From contig CALEIK010000038.1 in assembly GCA_937876195.1 (NCBI GenBank), forward strand, positions 1 through 58,173: a DNA stretch of 58,173 bases, given 5' to 3'. A model generated the notes under the pieces. That model was not told the DNA's origin, made no database searches, and saw nothing but the letters and a program-made list of their open reading frames with translations. Positions 1 through 9,437 of the stretch are shown here, piece by piece. Each line of letters opens with the position of its first letter. The stretch's first letter is position 1. Made by a program: the position numbers and the translations under genes. The DNA is from an uncultured Flavobacteriales bacterium. GTDB lineage: Bacteria; Bacteroidota; Bacteroidia; Flavobacteriales_D; Crocinitomicaceae.

Positions 1-589
1 TTCCTGAAGTCGTTACAGAAATCATTTGAGTTGTTTCACCTGTTGACCATAAGTTTCCACTTGCTTGTGATGAAGTCAAATCAACAGATCCACCATCACA
101 AATCGTTGTTGACCCACTTGGTGTAATCGTTGGCGTTGCAGGTGTTGGATTAACAGTGACATTCGTTGTTGCTGATGTCGCTGAACATCCGTTTCCATCA
201 GTAAAGGTCACTGAGTAACTTCCTGAAGTAGTTACTGAAATCATTTGCGTGGTTTCACCCGTTGACCATAAGTTTCCACTCGCTTGTGATGATGTCAAAT
301 CAACTGATCCACCATCGCAAAACGTTGTTGATCCACTTGGTGTAATCGTTGGCGTTGCAGGTGTTGGGTTAACCGTGACATTTGTTGTCGCCGATGTCGC
401 CGAACATCCGTTGCCATCCGTGAAGGTCACTGAGTAACTTCCTGAAGTAGTTACTGAAATCATTTGTGTTGTTTCACCAGTCGACCATAGATTGCCGCTC
501 GCTTGTGAAGATGTCAAATCAACTGAGCCTCCAGCACAGAACGTTGTAGATCCACTTGGTGTAATTATTGGCGTTGCCGGTGTTGGATT
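1..589 (-). repeat. 219-bp in-frame tandem repeat (73 aa Ig-like unit)
   Basis: The string ttcctgaag recurs at 1, 220 and 439, exactly 219 bp apart, and the flanking sequence matches with few differences. Each unit encodes 73 residues running from PTPATP through TTFCDGGSVDLTSSQASG, WSTGETTQ and YSVTFTDGNGC to TNVTVN. About 2.7 units are visible and the array continues off the left edge. The next unit inward (about 590-800) is related but diverged. The repeat is coding, in frame with the protease, and forms its C-terminal stalk. Confidence 0.93.
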
Positions 590-3500
590 CACCGTAAATG
601 AAACATTTGAGGAATTAGAACATGTCCCTGGTGTAGTATATGTGATCGTATATGCTCCACTTGTACTTGCTGAAAGATCAACTACTCCAGTACTAGGGTT
701 GATTGAAAGTCCACCTGGAATGCTTGAAAAAGCTCCACCACCAACACCAGTAATGGTTGGGGTCGGATCAGCATCATTGGCACAATAACTTGTCGATGCG
801 TAATTAAAGGAAGCGTCTTCTAATGGATTAATTGTTACCGTTTGGTTTGAAACATCAGCTCCACTATTTATATCTAATGAAACATTTTTCACACCGGAAG
901 TCGCATATGTAACGTCATGTGGTCCTACTCCTGTTGCTGTTGCTGGTGTTGCTCCAGCTCCAAAATCCCAATCCCATGACGTAGCTCCAATGGATGCATC
1001 TGTAAAAGTTACCGTCTCGTTCACACAAGCAGGGTCAGGTGCTGCAGTAAAATCAGCTGAAGATAACGATAGAACCCCAGTTAAATTAATATTGTCGATG
1101 TAGAGAAACTGTCCATAACCTGAAATACAACGAAACACAACATCCACTTTCGGAGATCCCACAAATGCGGACAAGTCAATTGTTTCAGGTCTCCAAGTGG
1201 CTGGATTCGTATACCCTCCAGTTTGATCTGGATCAGTAGCGAGAACCGTACCTGCTTTCGAAAAGACGGTTGTATAAGTTTGACCACAATCATCTGAAAC
1301 CAACACATCTAAACGATCGAAGTATACTCCGTCATAACGCGCATAGGCCACATCAAACTGTAGTTGCGCTGATGAAAATCCAGTAAAATCTGCTGCTGGA
1401 AGCACCAAATCATCTTGAGACCCCGTAGGATTAGGTGCATTAAAGTTATCTATTACCGCTGAATTACCGGCAGTAGGTGCTGTTCCTTGTGTTCCACTTC
1501 TCACCCATGTTTGCGCGGTTCCACCATTGACCACCGTCCAACCGGCTGGTGGGAAAGCGGGGTTTACAAAGCCCTCATTAATTGGCAAACTAGCTGTACC
1601 TCCAGTAGAAATAACAGTAATAAGCCCTGTTTGTGTGTCATTATCAGATCCAAAAAGATTGGTAACATCAAGTTCTGCATCAAAGGTGCCAGCAGTGGCA
1701 TACGTCACGACATGCGGACCAACACCAGAAGCGGTAGCAGGTGTACCGCCAGGGAATGTCCAGTCCCACGTTGCCGCTCCACTCGAAGCATCCGTGTATG
1801 TCACCGTAGATCCCTCACAAATTGTAGTAGGATTTGCATTAAATCCTGCTGTTGGAGGTGATGTATTCGTTTGACCGTTTAATTGAAAATTATAAACTCC
1901 TTCATCACAATCATTTGTTGCGAACGAGACATTTCCTGTAAAAGCTCCAGCAGTTGCAGGATCAAAATCAATACTAAATGTTGTTGTTCCACCTGGAGGA
2001 ACAGTCGTTGTCCCAAAAGTGGCATTCAGTGAAAACTCTGGATCCCCGGTCACAGAGATTGGTGGTGTCAAAATTAAATTAGATGTTCCTGTGTTTTCAA
2101 TGGTAAATACAGCTGTGGTCGTTGATCCCATTGCGACAGTTCCATAGTTGTACGCACCTCCATCGAGCACATCATTTCCGCCAATGGTAATATTGATTTC
2201 ACCCGGTGTGATAGCATTAAATTCAACGTTGTCCACATATATATTACCACCATTTCCAACGTTCGTAGCTCTAAATCTAAACTGAACATTTTGAGAAGTT
2301 CCAGTCACAAATGGCATTAAGTTAACCACCTCATTTCTCCACTGTCCCGCTGCTGTTGGAATATAATATGCATTTACCGCAGGCGTGGTCGCTAATGGAT
2401 TCGCTCCAACATCTCCGCTTTTATCATAAATTGGTGTTCCTGACCATGAATTACCACAATCCAATGACATTTCTATTCTTAATCGGTCATCGACAGTAGT
2501 AACCCTTTGTCTATATGCAAGATCAAATACAAGTTCTGCTACTGATGCGTTACAAGGAAGTATAAATATTGGTGTGTACAAATATTCACTTTGATTTGTA
2601 CTATTCTGGTAGTTCGGCATCATAGCGCTTGCATTGTTGGCAGCGCCAGTGCTAGACACTCCTGTTCCACCAATCCATTCGTAACAATCTCCATTCGGAT
2701 TATCCACTGACCATCTCAAATCAGGGGGAAATACTCCACCATCAAAATCTTGCGCATAGTCTGGCATTATACCATTAGAAACAACAAATTGAATGGTCGT
2801 TGTATCATATGTCGGATCTGGATCTGTAACGCCATTAGGTAAAATTGAATAAGCTCTCAATGTATGTGTACCTAGCGTTGAAGTAAATGCTGGTAAGTTC
2901 ACATTCGCCTGGTTTCCTGGGGTGATGCTACCTGTCCAGTTGAAAGCAGTTGGTGTACCATTATCAATTGTGTATTCAATGGTAGCGGACGTCAAATTTG
3001 ATGAACCTCTGTTGCGTAAAGTTACCGTTGGTGTGATTGAGCCTGGGCAATTATCTCCAGCTGGACTCGTAATGTTGATGATGGATGCATCGCTCACTGC
3101 TGGAGGTATACATGCATCGGAAGTAATAAGGGAGGCGCGAATGGGACTATTTTCAAGCACAATTCGCATCCTCATTTTTTGATCATACGTAAAAATATTC
3201 ATACATAAATCATCCGTATAATCCATGTAATTTTCAATCATATCTGCCGTTCCACAGGAAACATGTCCTCCGGGACAACCAAAATTAGGATTATCAGAAA
3301 CCGGCGTGTCTGAACAGAAGTCATCAACACCACATCCACCATCTCCCCAAATATGTCTTAAACCTAACCAGTGACCTATTTCATGCGTGGCAGTTCTACC
3401 TTCATTGTACGGCCCAGGGAATCCTGTTACAGAGCTCTTACCTATACTGTTGTATAGCATTACAACACCATCAGTCGTTTGACTTTGGGCTCCACATCCC

Positions 3501-4162
3501 ATTCCACCTAATACTGTTGTTGGAAATTGTGCATATCCCAAAATTCCACCTGAGATATCGCAAATCCACATATTCATGTACACGCCAGGATCATATCCCT
3601 GTGCATTGGTAAATGGTTTAATCGTTCCATCAATAAAGCCCGTATTAAATGGACCGTTGCCCCATCCTTGGGCATTTCCATTAATACGATTAATTCCATC
3701 TTCTGCGAAGGCAGAACCGTCTGGTCTTCTTTTTGCTAAACAAAATTCAATTTGTGTATCCGCTCCATCGGGATGTGAATTATCACCATTGGTACCAAAA
3801 ATTTTTCGAAAATCCTCATTCAATACATCGACTTGAGACTGAACTGTTGCTTGAGATATATTACGTCCAGTTCCAATACCCTCTGTACCCCTATGTACTA
3901 CATGGAATACTACTGGGATTTGATAAACACCGTTAATTATAATTTTGGGCTTGACACTACTTTTCCAAGCTTCCACTTCCTTGGCCATCCAGCGTTCAAA
4001 CTCTTCATTGGATTGTAAATCAGGGTTTTTAGCGTGACGCAGCGAATCCATGTGTGTCGTGTGACATCTAATAACTTCTTGCTGTGAAAATAATGGTGAG
4101 CTTAATGAAAGAAAAAAGCAGGACAACAACATCCCACTGATCAATTGGATTGATCTTTTCAT
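1..4162 (-). CDS. Secreted M43 (cytophagalysin-type) metalloprotease with PKD and Ig-like repeats, C-terminus off window
   Basis: A secreted zinc endopeptidase of the pappalysin/cytophagalysin family. At least 1387 codons lie in the window and the frame stays open to base 1, so the C-terminus is missing. Residues 1-27 form a signal peptide ending in LFSQ. The zinc motif HEIGHWLGLRHIWGD lies at about residues 260-274, followed by the Met-turn region ENYMDYTDDLCM. After the catalytic domain come a CARDB-like domain, jelly-roll (choice-of-anchor) segments, at least two PKD-like domains (around WDWTFPGGTPA and WDWDFGAGATPA) and Ig-like tandem repeats. Proteins of this design in Bacteroidota usually end in a T9SS sorting domain, so export through that system and surface attachment or release are inferred. 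The start is an ATG directly before the signal peptide. The gene stands alone, downstream of ftsY. Confidence 0.93.
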   Translation of the reverse strand, partial: MKRSIQLISGMLLSCFFLSLSSPLFSQQEVIRCHTTHMDSLRHAKNPDLQSNEEFERWMAKEVEAWKSSVKPKIIINGVYQIPVVFHVVHRGTEGIGTGRNISQATVQSQVDVLNEDFRKIFGTNGDNSHPDGADTQIEFCLAKRRPDGSAFAEDGINRINGNAQGWGNGPFNTGFIDGTIKPFTNAQGYDPGVYMNMWICDISGGILGYAQFPTTVLGGMGCGAQSQTTDGVVMLYNSIGKSSVTGFPGPYNEGRTATHEIGHWLGLRHIWGDGGCGVDDFCSDTPVSDNPNFGCPGGHVSCGTADMIENYMDYTDDLCMNIFTYDQKMRMRIVLENSPIRASLITSDACIPPAVSDASIINITSPAGDNCPGSITPTVTLRNRGSSNLTSATIEYTIDNGTPTAFNWTGSITPGNQANVNLPAFTSTLGTHTLRAYSILPNGVTDPDPTYDTTTIQFVVSNGIMPDYAQDFDGGVFPPDLRWSVDNPNGDCYEWIGGTGVSSTGAANNASAMMPNYQNSTNQSEYLYTPIFILPCNASVAELVFDLAYRQRVTTVDDRLRIEMSLDCGNSWSGTPIYDKSGDVGANPLATTPAVNAYYIPTAAGQWRNEVVNLMPFVTGTSQNVQFRFRATNVGNGGNIYVDNVEFNAITPGEINITIGGNDVLDGGAYNYGTVAMGSTTTAVFTIENTGTSNLILTPPISVTGDPEFSLNATFGTTTVPPGGTTTFSIDFDPATAGAFTGNVSFATNDCDEGVYNFQLNGQTNTSPPTAGFNANPTTICEGSTVTYTDASSGAATWDWTFPGGTPATASGVGPHVVTYATAGTFDAELDVTNLFGSDNDTQTGLITVISTGGTASLPINEGFVNPAFPPAGWTVVNGGTAQTWVRSGTQGTAPTAGNSAVIDNFNAPNPTGSQDDLVLPAADFTGFSSAQLQFDVAYARYDGVYFDRLDVLVSDDCGQTYTTVFSKAGTVLATDPDQTGGYTNPATWRPETIDLSAFVGSPKVDVVFRCISGYGQFLYIDNINLTGVLSLSSADFTAAPDPACVNETVTFTDASIGATSWDWDFGAGATPATATGVGPHDVTYATSGVKNVSLDINSGADVSNQTVTINPLEDASFNYASTSYCANDADPTPTITGVGGGAFSSIPGGLSINPSTGVVDLSASTSGAYTITYTTPGTCSNSSNVSFTVNPTPATPIITPSGSTTFCAGGSVDLTSSQASGNLWSTGETTQMISVTTSGSYSVTFTDGNGCSATSATTNVTVNPTPATPTITPSGSTTFCDGGSVDLTSSQASGNLWSTGETTQMISVTTSGSYSVTFTDGNGCSATSATTNVTVNPTPATPTITPSGSTTICDGGSVDLTSSQASGNLWSTGETTQMISVTTSG

Positions 4163-4232
4163 AGTTTTTAGTATTAACAGTTTAGCAAAGCCAAGTTAAA
4201 AAAAAACTATGGTAAAAGCAAGTGTTTCTGAA

Positions 4233-5186
4233 TTATGAGAAAAGCGAATCGACGAACTCATCTTTATTGAAGGGTTGCAGGTCTTCCATACCTTCTCCTA
4301 CTCCAATATATTTCACTGGAATTTTCATCTGATCAGAAATCCCGATTACAACACCACCTTTGGCAGTCCCATCCAGTTTGGTAATCGCCAAAGCATTGAT
4401 GGATGTAGCCAACGCAAATTGTTTGGCTTGTTCGTATGCATTTTGACCTGTAGAACCGTCCAATACGAGTAACACTTCATGCGGAGCGCTTGGAATAACC
4501 TTGTCCATAACGCGTTTCACTTTGCTCAATTCATTCATAAGATTGACCTTATTGTGCAATCGTCCAGCAGTATCAATAATTACGACATCCGCGTTTTGAG
4601 CTTTCGCCGATTGAAGTGCGTCAAACGCGACTGATGCAGGGTCAGCGCCCATTCCTTGTTGAACAATCGGCACACCAACTCTATCCGCCCATATAATCAA
4701 TTGATCGACGGCAGCCGCTCGAAATGTATCTGAAGCCCCTAATACCACTTTCTTTCCAGCCGCTTTAAATTGATAAGCCAATTTTCCAATCGTCGTAGTT
4801 TTTCCTACGCCATTGACGCCAACAACCATGATTACGTGTGGTCCATCGGCATGTTTCGGAATCTCAAAATTAACGTTGTTAATGGCATTGTTTTCTTCGA
4901 GAAGCGCACTTATTTCTTCCTTTAGAACACGGTTGAGTTCTTCAACTCCCAATACTTTGTCTCGCGCAACGCGCTCTTCAATTTTTTCAATGATTTTGAG
5001 CGTTGTTTCCACGCCGACATCAGAAGAAATAAGAGTCTCTTCCAAATCATCCAAGACATCAGCATCGACCTTAGATTTACCAACAACGGAACGTGCAATT
5101 TTATTAAAGAAACTTTCCTTTGTCTTTTCCAGTCCTTTGTCGAGACTTTCCTTCTTGTCTTTTGAGAAAAAATTAAATAATGCCAT
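4233..5186 (-). CDS. ftsY: Signal recognition particle receptor FtsY
   Basis: GTPase that docks the signal recognition particle and its ribosome at the membrane for co-translational insertion. The 317-residue protein has a short charged N-terminal helix, the N domain, and the G domain with P-loop GVNGVGKTTT (about residues 123-132), DTFRAAAVDQL, DTAGRLHNK and TKLDGTAKGG. A TTG five codons upstream is possible, but the ATG giving MALFNFFSKDKK fits the family. It lacks the long acidic A domain of enterobacterial FtsY, as is usual in Bacteroidota. It is last in a minus-strand run with rpmB, rpmG and the DUF4295 gene, a conserved Bacteroidota arrangement linking ribosomal proteins to targeting. 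Confidence 0.97.
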   Translation of the reverse strand: MALFNFFSKDKKESLDKGLEKTKESFFNKIARSVVGKSKVDADVLDDLEETLISSDVGVETTLKIIEKIEERVARDKVLGVEELNRVLKEEISALLEENNAINNVNFEIPKHADGPHVIMVVGVNGVGKTTTIGKLAYQFKAAGKKVVLGASDTFRAAAVDQLIIWADRVGVPIVQQGMGADPASVAFDALQSAKAQNADVVIIDTAGRLHNKVNLMNELSKVKRVMDKVIPSAPHEVLLVLDGSTGQNAYEQAKQFALATSINALAITKLDGTAKGGVVIGISDQMKIPVKYIGVGEGMEDLQPFNKDEFVDSLFS

Positions 5187-5253
5187 ATTCAGTAACAACA
5201 AAAGCTTCTACCACAGGCAGAAGCTCATATAAATTTTTTAATGAAAGTAATTC

Positions 5254-5409
5254 TTAGTTCTTAGCGAACCAGTCTTTTACTTTATCATTGTGCACAACCT
5301 CTTCCTTAAAAGAATAAGCTCCTGTCTTGTCAGACTTCACCATCTTAATCACTTTCGTATGCTCTTTTCCTCCACCTTTTTGTAAGGTTGCAACTACTTT
5401 CTTTGCCAT
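5254..5409 (-). CDS. DUF4295 small basic protein
   Basis: A 51-residue basic protein starting MAKKVVATLQKGGGKEHTKV and ending KDWFAKN. It matches the DUF4295 family, which in Bacteroidota lies next to L33 and L28 and ahead of ftsY, exactly as here. Its size, charge and position suggest a ribosome-associated protein, but the role is inferred. The ATG lies nine bases after the rpmG stop, so it is probably co-transcribed with rpmB and rpmG. Confidence 0.88.
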   Translation of the reverse strand: MAKKVVATLQKGGGKEHTKVIKMVKSDKTGAYSFKEEVVHNDKVKDWFAKN

Positions 5410-5418
5410 CTCCTAAAG

Positions 5419-5601
5419 TTATTTTATTTCTTTATGAACCGTGTAACGCTTCAAAATTGGATTAAATTTCTTGATCTCCAATCTGTCTGGAGTATTTTTT
5501 CTGTTCTTCGTTGAAATGTAACGAGAAGTTCCAGGCATTCCTGATTCTTTGTGCTCTGTGCACTCCAAAATCACCTGAACTCTATTTCCTTTTTTTGCCA
5601 T
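5419..5601 (-). CDS. rpmG: 50S ribosomal protein L33
   Basis: A 60-residue large-subunit ribosomal protein starting MAKKGNRVQVILECTEHK, with the family pattern RYISTKNRKNTPDRLEIKKFNP and a C-terminal VHKEIK. Only one cysteine (ECTE) remains, so it belongs to the zinc-free form of L33 that lacks the paired CxxC ligands. It lies between rpmB and the DUF4295 gene on the same strand with short spacers, which is the usual order in this phylum. Confidence 0.97.
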   Translation of the reverse strand: MAKKGNRVQVILECTEHKESGMPGTSRYISTKNRKNTPDRLEIKKFNPILKRYTVHKEIK

Positions 5602-5657
5602 TTTCTTTTGCTTTTTAAACTACTTTCCTATGCTATCGGAATCAAGGTAGAAAACGA

Positions 5658-5894
5658 TTATTTTAAATATCCTTTTTCACGTGCCTCTTTCAGACATGCA
5701 GAAATCCCTTTCTTATTAATTGTTCTCAACGCAGAAGTTGAAATCTTCAACGTGATAAACTCATTCTCTTCAGGAATAAAGAATTTTTTGGTAATTAAAT
5801 TAGGGTAAAACTTACGTTTAGTTTTACGCTGAGAGTGGGAAACATTGTTTCCTACCATTACCGACTTTCCTGTGATTTGACAAACTCTTGACAT
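5658..5894 (-). CDS. rpmB: 50S ribosomal protein L28
   Basis: A 78-residue large-subunit ribosomal protein. The start MSRVCQITGKSVMVGNNVSH matches the L28 N-terminus, so the ATG at 5894 is preferred to an in-frame ATG 13 codons upstream. The body SQRKTKRKFYPNL and the C-terminal ISACLKEAREKGYLK region are typical. It is the first gene of the rpmB-rpmG-DUF4295-ftsY run, separated from cinA upstream by about 80 bases. Confidence 0.97.
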   Translation of the reverse strand: MSRVCQITGKSVMVGNNVSHSQRKTKRKFYPNLITKKFFIPEENEFITLKISTSALRTINKKGISACLKEAREKGYLK

Positions 5895-5977
5895 CTCTAT
5901 AATATTTAATCCGACTATTAAAAGCGGGTGCAAAGAAACTATTTATTTCCTAAACCTACAAGGATTTTGTAGTTTTT

Positions 5978-7222
5978 TTAATTATTTATTTCAAGAAGCA
6001 TTCGACGTAACATATTCAATCCTGTTAACGCTGTCATTTTGATGTTTCTAGCTCTATCATCACCAAACGCACACTTCTTTGTAATTACTTCATTTGGTCC
6101 AGCAACGCAGATCCAAATTGTTCCTACAGGCTTATCCAAAGTTCCACCTGTGGGACCTGCCACTCCAGAAGTCGCGATGCAGTAATCTACGTTTAAAATT
6201 GTCCTACCATTCACCGCCATTTGAGTAACGACTTCCTCACTAACTGCTCCGAAGTCATTAATTGATTCGGCACTGACTTTGACTAGGTTGACTTTTAACT
6301 CGTTGGAATAACTAACCAAACTTCCTTTGAAATAATCTGAAGAACCCGAAACCCTCACAATTTCAGTGGCAATTTGTCCACCAGAACAGCTTTCTACGGT
6401 TCCTAAAAATACAGATCTCTTTCTCAATTCATTTCCTACGACTTGACTCAAATCTCCGCTGTGCTCTCCAAAATAATACTTTGGAAGGCGCTGCTTCACC
6501 TCTTCAATTGCTTGATCAATGATCGTCTCCCTCTCCTTATTCGGTTGACTTGTGAATCGAAGTCGCACAATACCAGGTGACGGCAAATACGCTATTTTCA
6601 CCTCATTTTGACTAAGGCTTGACTCAATATCGCTGATTCGATCTGCAATAAAAGATTCTCCAATTCCTTGAAAATGGATCGTTCGATGAAACAAATCCGT
6701 GGTTGGATATTTGTTGATCAAATAATCAAAACCACTGGTGGACATTACATGCTTCATTTCATAAGGCACCCCTGGCACGCTCATGATGGTCTTGCCTTCA
6801 AAATCAAACAACATTCCAGGAGCCGTTCCTAAATCATTTTTTAAAATTAGGGCGCTTTTGGGTAACGCAGCTTGTTGAATATTGACATCTAGCATTTCAC
6901 GTCCTCTACTTTGAAAGAATGATGTAACGTGCTTCAATACTTCCTGATTGAGTTCTAATTCTGTGTTGAAATACTTTGTGAGCGTAATCTTCGTAATATC
7001 ATCATTTGTAGGACCTAATCCACCTGTTATAATGACTGCATCCGCTCTAGAAATTGCTAAGTCCAATGCATTAACGATTGCAGTTTCCGTGTCCATTATT
7101 ACTGCACAATGCGTCACTTTTGCTCCTCTCAACGCCAACTCCTCTCCTAGCCACGAGGCATTGGTATTAATCGTTTGACCGATTAACAATTCATCACCAA
7201 TAGAAATTAACTCAACTTTCAT
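5978..7222 (-). CDS. cinA: CinA family protein (competence/damage-inducible; NMN deamidase type)
   Basis: A two-domain 414-residue protein. The N-terminal half is a MoaB/MogA-like molybdopterin-binding domain (MKVELISIGDELLIGQTINTN, then IITGGLGPTNDD and SVPGVPYEMKHV). The C-terminal half is the CinA nicotinamide-nucleotide amidase domain (GTVESCSGGQIATEI, SNELKVNLVKV, ATSGVAGPTGGT, PVGTIWICV). The family recycles pyridine nucleotides by deamidating NMN, and some members hydrolyse ADP-ribose. The start overlaps the end of the RlmD-like gene by 11 bases, so translation is probably coupled and cinA is the last gene of the lpxD-led operon. Length is normal for two-domain CinA. Confidence 0.95.
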   Translation of the reverse strand: MKVELISIGDELLIGQTINTNASWLGEELALRGAKVTHCAVIMDTETAIVNALDLAISRADAVIITGGLGPTNDDITKITLTKYFNTELELNQEVLKHVTSFFQSRGREMLDVNIQQAALPKSALILKNDLGTAPGMLFDFEGKTIMSVPGVPYEMKHVMSTSGFDYLINKYPTTDLFHRTIHFQGIGESFIADRISDIESSLSQNEVKIAYLPSPGIVRLRFTSQPNKERETIIDQAIEEVKQRLPKYYFGEHSGDLSQVVGNELRKRSVFLGTVESCSGGQIATEIVRVSGSSDYFKGSLVSYSNELKVNLVKVSAESINDFGAVSEEVVTQMAVNGRTILNVDYCIATSGVAGPTGGTLDKPVGTIWICVAGPNEVITKKCAFGDDRARNIKMTALTGLNMLRRMLLEINN

Positions 7223-8651
7223 TGCCTACAAATTTATACTTTGCAATGGATTCAATGTGACCTGTATGAGGAAATTGATCAACAAAAGATAATTTTTCCA
7301 GCGCATATCCTGCGTGAATTAAACTGTTCGTGTCTCTCGCTTGGGTGGAAGGATTACAGGAAATATAAACGATATTTTCCGCGCCAAGATCGATTACTTT
7401 CTGTAATGTTTTCGGTGCAATTCCAGCTCTGGGTGGATCTAAAATGATGGTTTTTATTTTGCCTGCAAAATCTGGATACTCTTTCAAAAATTTTCCGACA
7501 TCCGCGGCAAAAAATTCGATTCCTTCGATGTTATTGCGTTGCGCATTTCGTTTTGCATCTTCAATAGCTTCTTCAACAATGTCGACACCAATGATGCGTA
7601 CATTATTTTTCTTGGATGCCAGAATCTGACCAATTGTACCCGTTCCACAGAACAAATCCATCACTACATCGTTGTCCTCCAAGTCTTCCTCAAACACGTA
7701 ATCCAACGCTTTTTGATACAGCAATTCCGCACACTTAGGGTTGGTTTGAAAAAAGCTCTCCATGGAAATTTCGAAGGACAATCCAAGTAGTTTTTCAACC
7801 ACCACAGGTTCACCATACAGTAAGGTACATTGTCCGTTTTCAATTTTAGAACGATCAGCAACATTGTCATTGACCGTATGTTGAATTCCAGCCAATCTTT
7901 TTCCTAATTTATCTTTTAGGAATGAGACAAAAATAGAAGCATCGAACTTTTCAAGATCTTCAGAAGACGTGACTAAATTGAGTAGTATTTGATCCTGATC
8001 GAATGATTTCCGCACAACAATGTGCCTGAAAAATCCCGTTTTTTGAGGTGGATGCCACGCCGGAAGTCCCGATGATTTAAACAACAATCTTAATTCATTC
8101 AATAAACCTTCCCATTGTTCGTCAAAGAGTCCACTTGGCTGTTCTAGCGTCTCTACTTTCCACCACGTTCCTCTTCTCTTAAATCCTAAAGCAAACGCAT
8201 TGTCTCGCTCTTCTCCTGTTTTGATATCGTGCTCAATGGAAGAAAAACTGTATTCCATTTTGTTACGATAATAGTAATGTTCGGGAGAAGAAATGAACGT
8301 ATCAAAAACATCCATTGGCGCTTTTATTCCACCTATACGTCTGAATACTTCAAGTGTAGATTCCTGCTTGACTTTTTCTTGCTCAGCGATGGGAACATAG
8401 ATATACGGTCCGCCAGAAATTTCCTGAAAATCTGTGACAACTTCGATGGGAGATCGCTCAATGATCTCTATCAATTTTGCTTCTGCAAAACGTTTTCTCT
8501 TCTTTGCAATTCGAGCTTCAACTGTCTGACCGGGAAATGTGTTATCGACAAAGACGACGTATTCGCCATGTTCAGTTTCAACCTTCGCTATTCCCTTGCC
8601 ACCAAACGCGTAATCTGTGATTGAAACTGTGATTAAATCACCTCTTTTCAT
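7212..8651 (-). CDS. rlmD: RlmD/TrmA-family RNA (uracil-C5) methyltransferase without iron-sulfur cysteines
   Basis: SAM-dependent methyltransferase that places a methyl group on C5 of uridine in rRNA or tRNA. A TRAM domain fills residues 1-65. The catalytic part has FFQTNPKCAELLYQ, DLFCGTGTIGQILA, ILDPPRAGI, ISCNPSTQARD with the nucleophilic cysteine, and the C-terminal base region GHIESIAKY. The odd part lies between: where RlmD carries its CxxxxxCGGC cluster motif, this protein reads DFQEISGGPYIYVP (about residues 74-87), and the later cysteine is also absent (VETLEQPSGLFDE). It therefore should not hold the 4Fe-4S cluster of RlmD. Target specificity (23S rRNA U1939, U747 or tRNA) is open. 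It sits between lpxA and cinA in one operon. Confidence 0.85.
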   Translation of the reverse strand: MKRGDLITVSITDYAFGGKGIAKVETEHGEYVVFVDNTFPGQTVEARIAKKRKRFAEAKLIEIIERSPIEVVTDFQEISGGPYIYVPIAEQEKVKQESTLEVFRRIGGIKAPMDVFDTFISSPEHYYYRNKMEYSFSSIEHDIKTGEERDNAFALGFKRRGTWWKVETLEQPSGLFDEQWEGLLNELRLLFKSSGLPAWHPPQKTGFFRHIVVRKSFDQDQILLNLVTSSEDLEKFDASIFVSFLKDKLGKRLAGIQHTVNDNVADRSKIENGQCTLLYGEPVVVEKLLGLSFEISMESFFQTNPKCAELLYQKALDYVFEEDLEDNDVVMDLFCGTGTIGQILASKKNNVRIIGVDIVEEAIEDAKRNAQRNNIEGIEFFAADVGKFLKEYPDFAGKIKTIILDPPRAGIAPKTLQKVIDLGAENIVYISCNPSTQARDTNSLIHAGYALEKLSFVDQFPHTGHIESIAKYKFVGNES

Positions 8652-8660
8652 TGTATTTTC

Positions 8661-9437
8661 TTAGTTCATTCGCTTTACGATTCCTCGCTCTGAACTTTCT
8701 ATAAATTCCAGAATCTCCTTACGAATTGGTGTATCTGGCATCGTATTCATTATTTCCTCTACCCCCTTAGTGACACTATTATTCGTCACAAAAAGCAATC
8801 TGTAAATATCTTCAATTTCTTTGATTTGATCATCGCTGTAACCTTTTCTTCTCAAACCGATAGAGTTCACTCCAACAAACGTCAATGGCTCTCTAGCCAC
8901 CTTAATAAATGGCGGTACATTTTTTCGAATCAAAGAAGCACCAGCAACGAACGCATGTTTTCCAACACGTGCAAATTGTTGTGTACCTACTTTTCCTTCA
9001 AGAATTGCATAATCATCAATCACCGTATGTCCTGATAAACCAACATAGCTCGCCAAAATCACACCATCTCCAATTTGGCAATCGTGTGCGATATGCACAT
9101 ATGTCATTAGTAGACAATTACTTCCAACGGTCGTTTTCCATTGATCGGAAGTCCCACGGTGAATAGTTACGCACTCGCGAATTACTGTATTATCGCCAAT
9201 TTCTACCGTTGTTTTCTCACCATCGAACTTTAAATCTTGAGGCTTCACACCAATGACTGCACCAGGAAAGATTTCACATCCCTTACCGATAATAGTTCCT
9301 GGGTAAATTGCCACGTTCGAATGAATGATTGTATTGTCTCCAATAATTACATCTTCGTGAATGGTCGAAAAGTTATCGATTTGAACGTTTTCCCCAATTT
9401 GAGCTTTCTCAGATATGCTTGTGTATTTTCCTATCAT
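8661..9437 (-). CDS. lpxA: UDP-N-acetylglucosamine acyltransferase LpxA
   Basis: First enzyme of lipid A synthesis, transferring a 3-hydroxyacyl chain from ACP to UDP-GlcNAc in the cytoplasm. The 258-residue protein is a left-handed beta-helix of hexapeptide repeats (VIIGDNTIIHSNVAIYPG, IGKGCEIFPGAVIG), with the catalytic histidine region LMTYVHIAHDCQIGD and a C-terminal helical part (GLRRKGYSDDQIKEIEDIYRLLF). Its ATG overlaps the lpxC-fabZ stop by four bases, showing coupled translation. Length and motifs are normal. Confidence 0.97.
   Translation of the reverse strand: MIGKYTSISEKAQIGENVQIDNFSTIHEDVIIGDNTIIHSNVAIYPGTIIGKGCEIFPGAVIGVKPQDLKFDGEKTTVEIGDNTVIRECVTIHRGTSDQWKTTVGSNCLLMTYVHIAHDCQIGDGVILASYVGLSGHTVIDDYAILEGKVGTQQFARVGKHAFVAGASLIRKNVPPFIKVAREPLTFVGVNSIGLRRKGYSDDQIKEIEDIYRLLFVTNNSVTKGVEEIMNTMPDTPIRKEILEFIESSERGIVKRMN

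Noticed and set aside
1..800. Regularly spaced repeats resembling a CRISPR array
   Set aside because: The 219-bp period is in frame with the protease and encodes Ig-like units with no variable spacers; no cas genes are near.
1487..1874. Two overlapping plus-strand open frames of more than 110 codons
   Set aside because: They lie antisense inside the M43 protease gene, lack recognisable domains and differ in composition from real proteins here.
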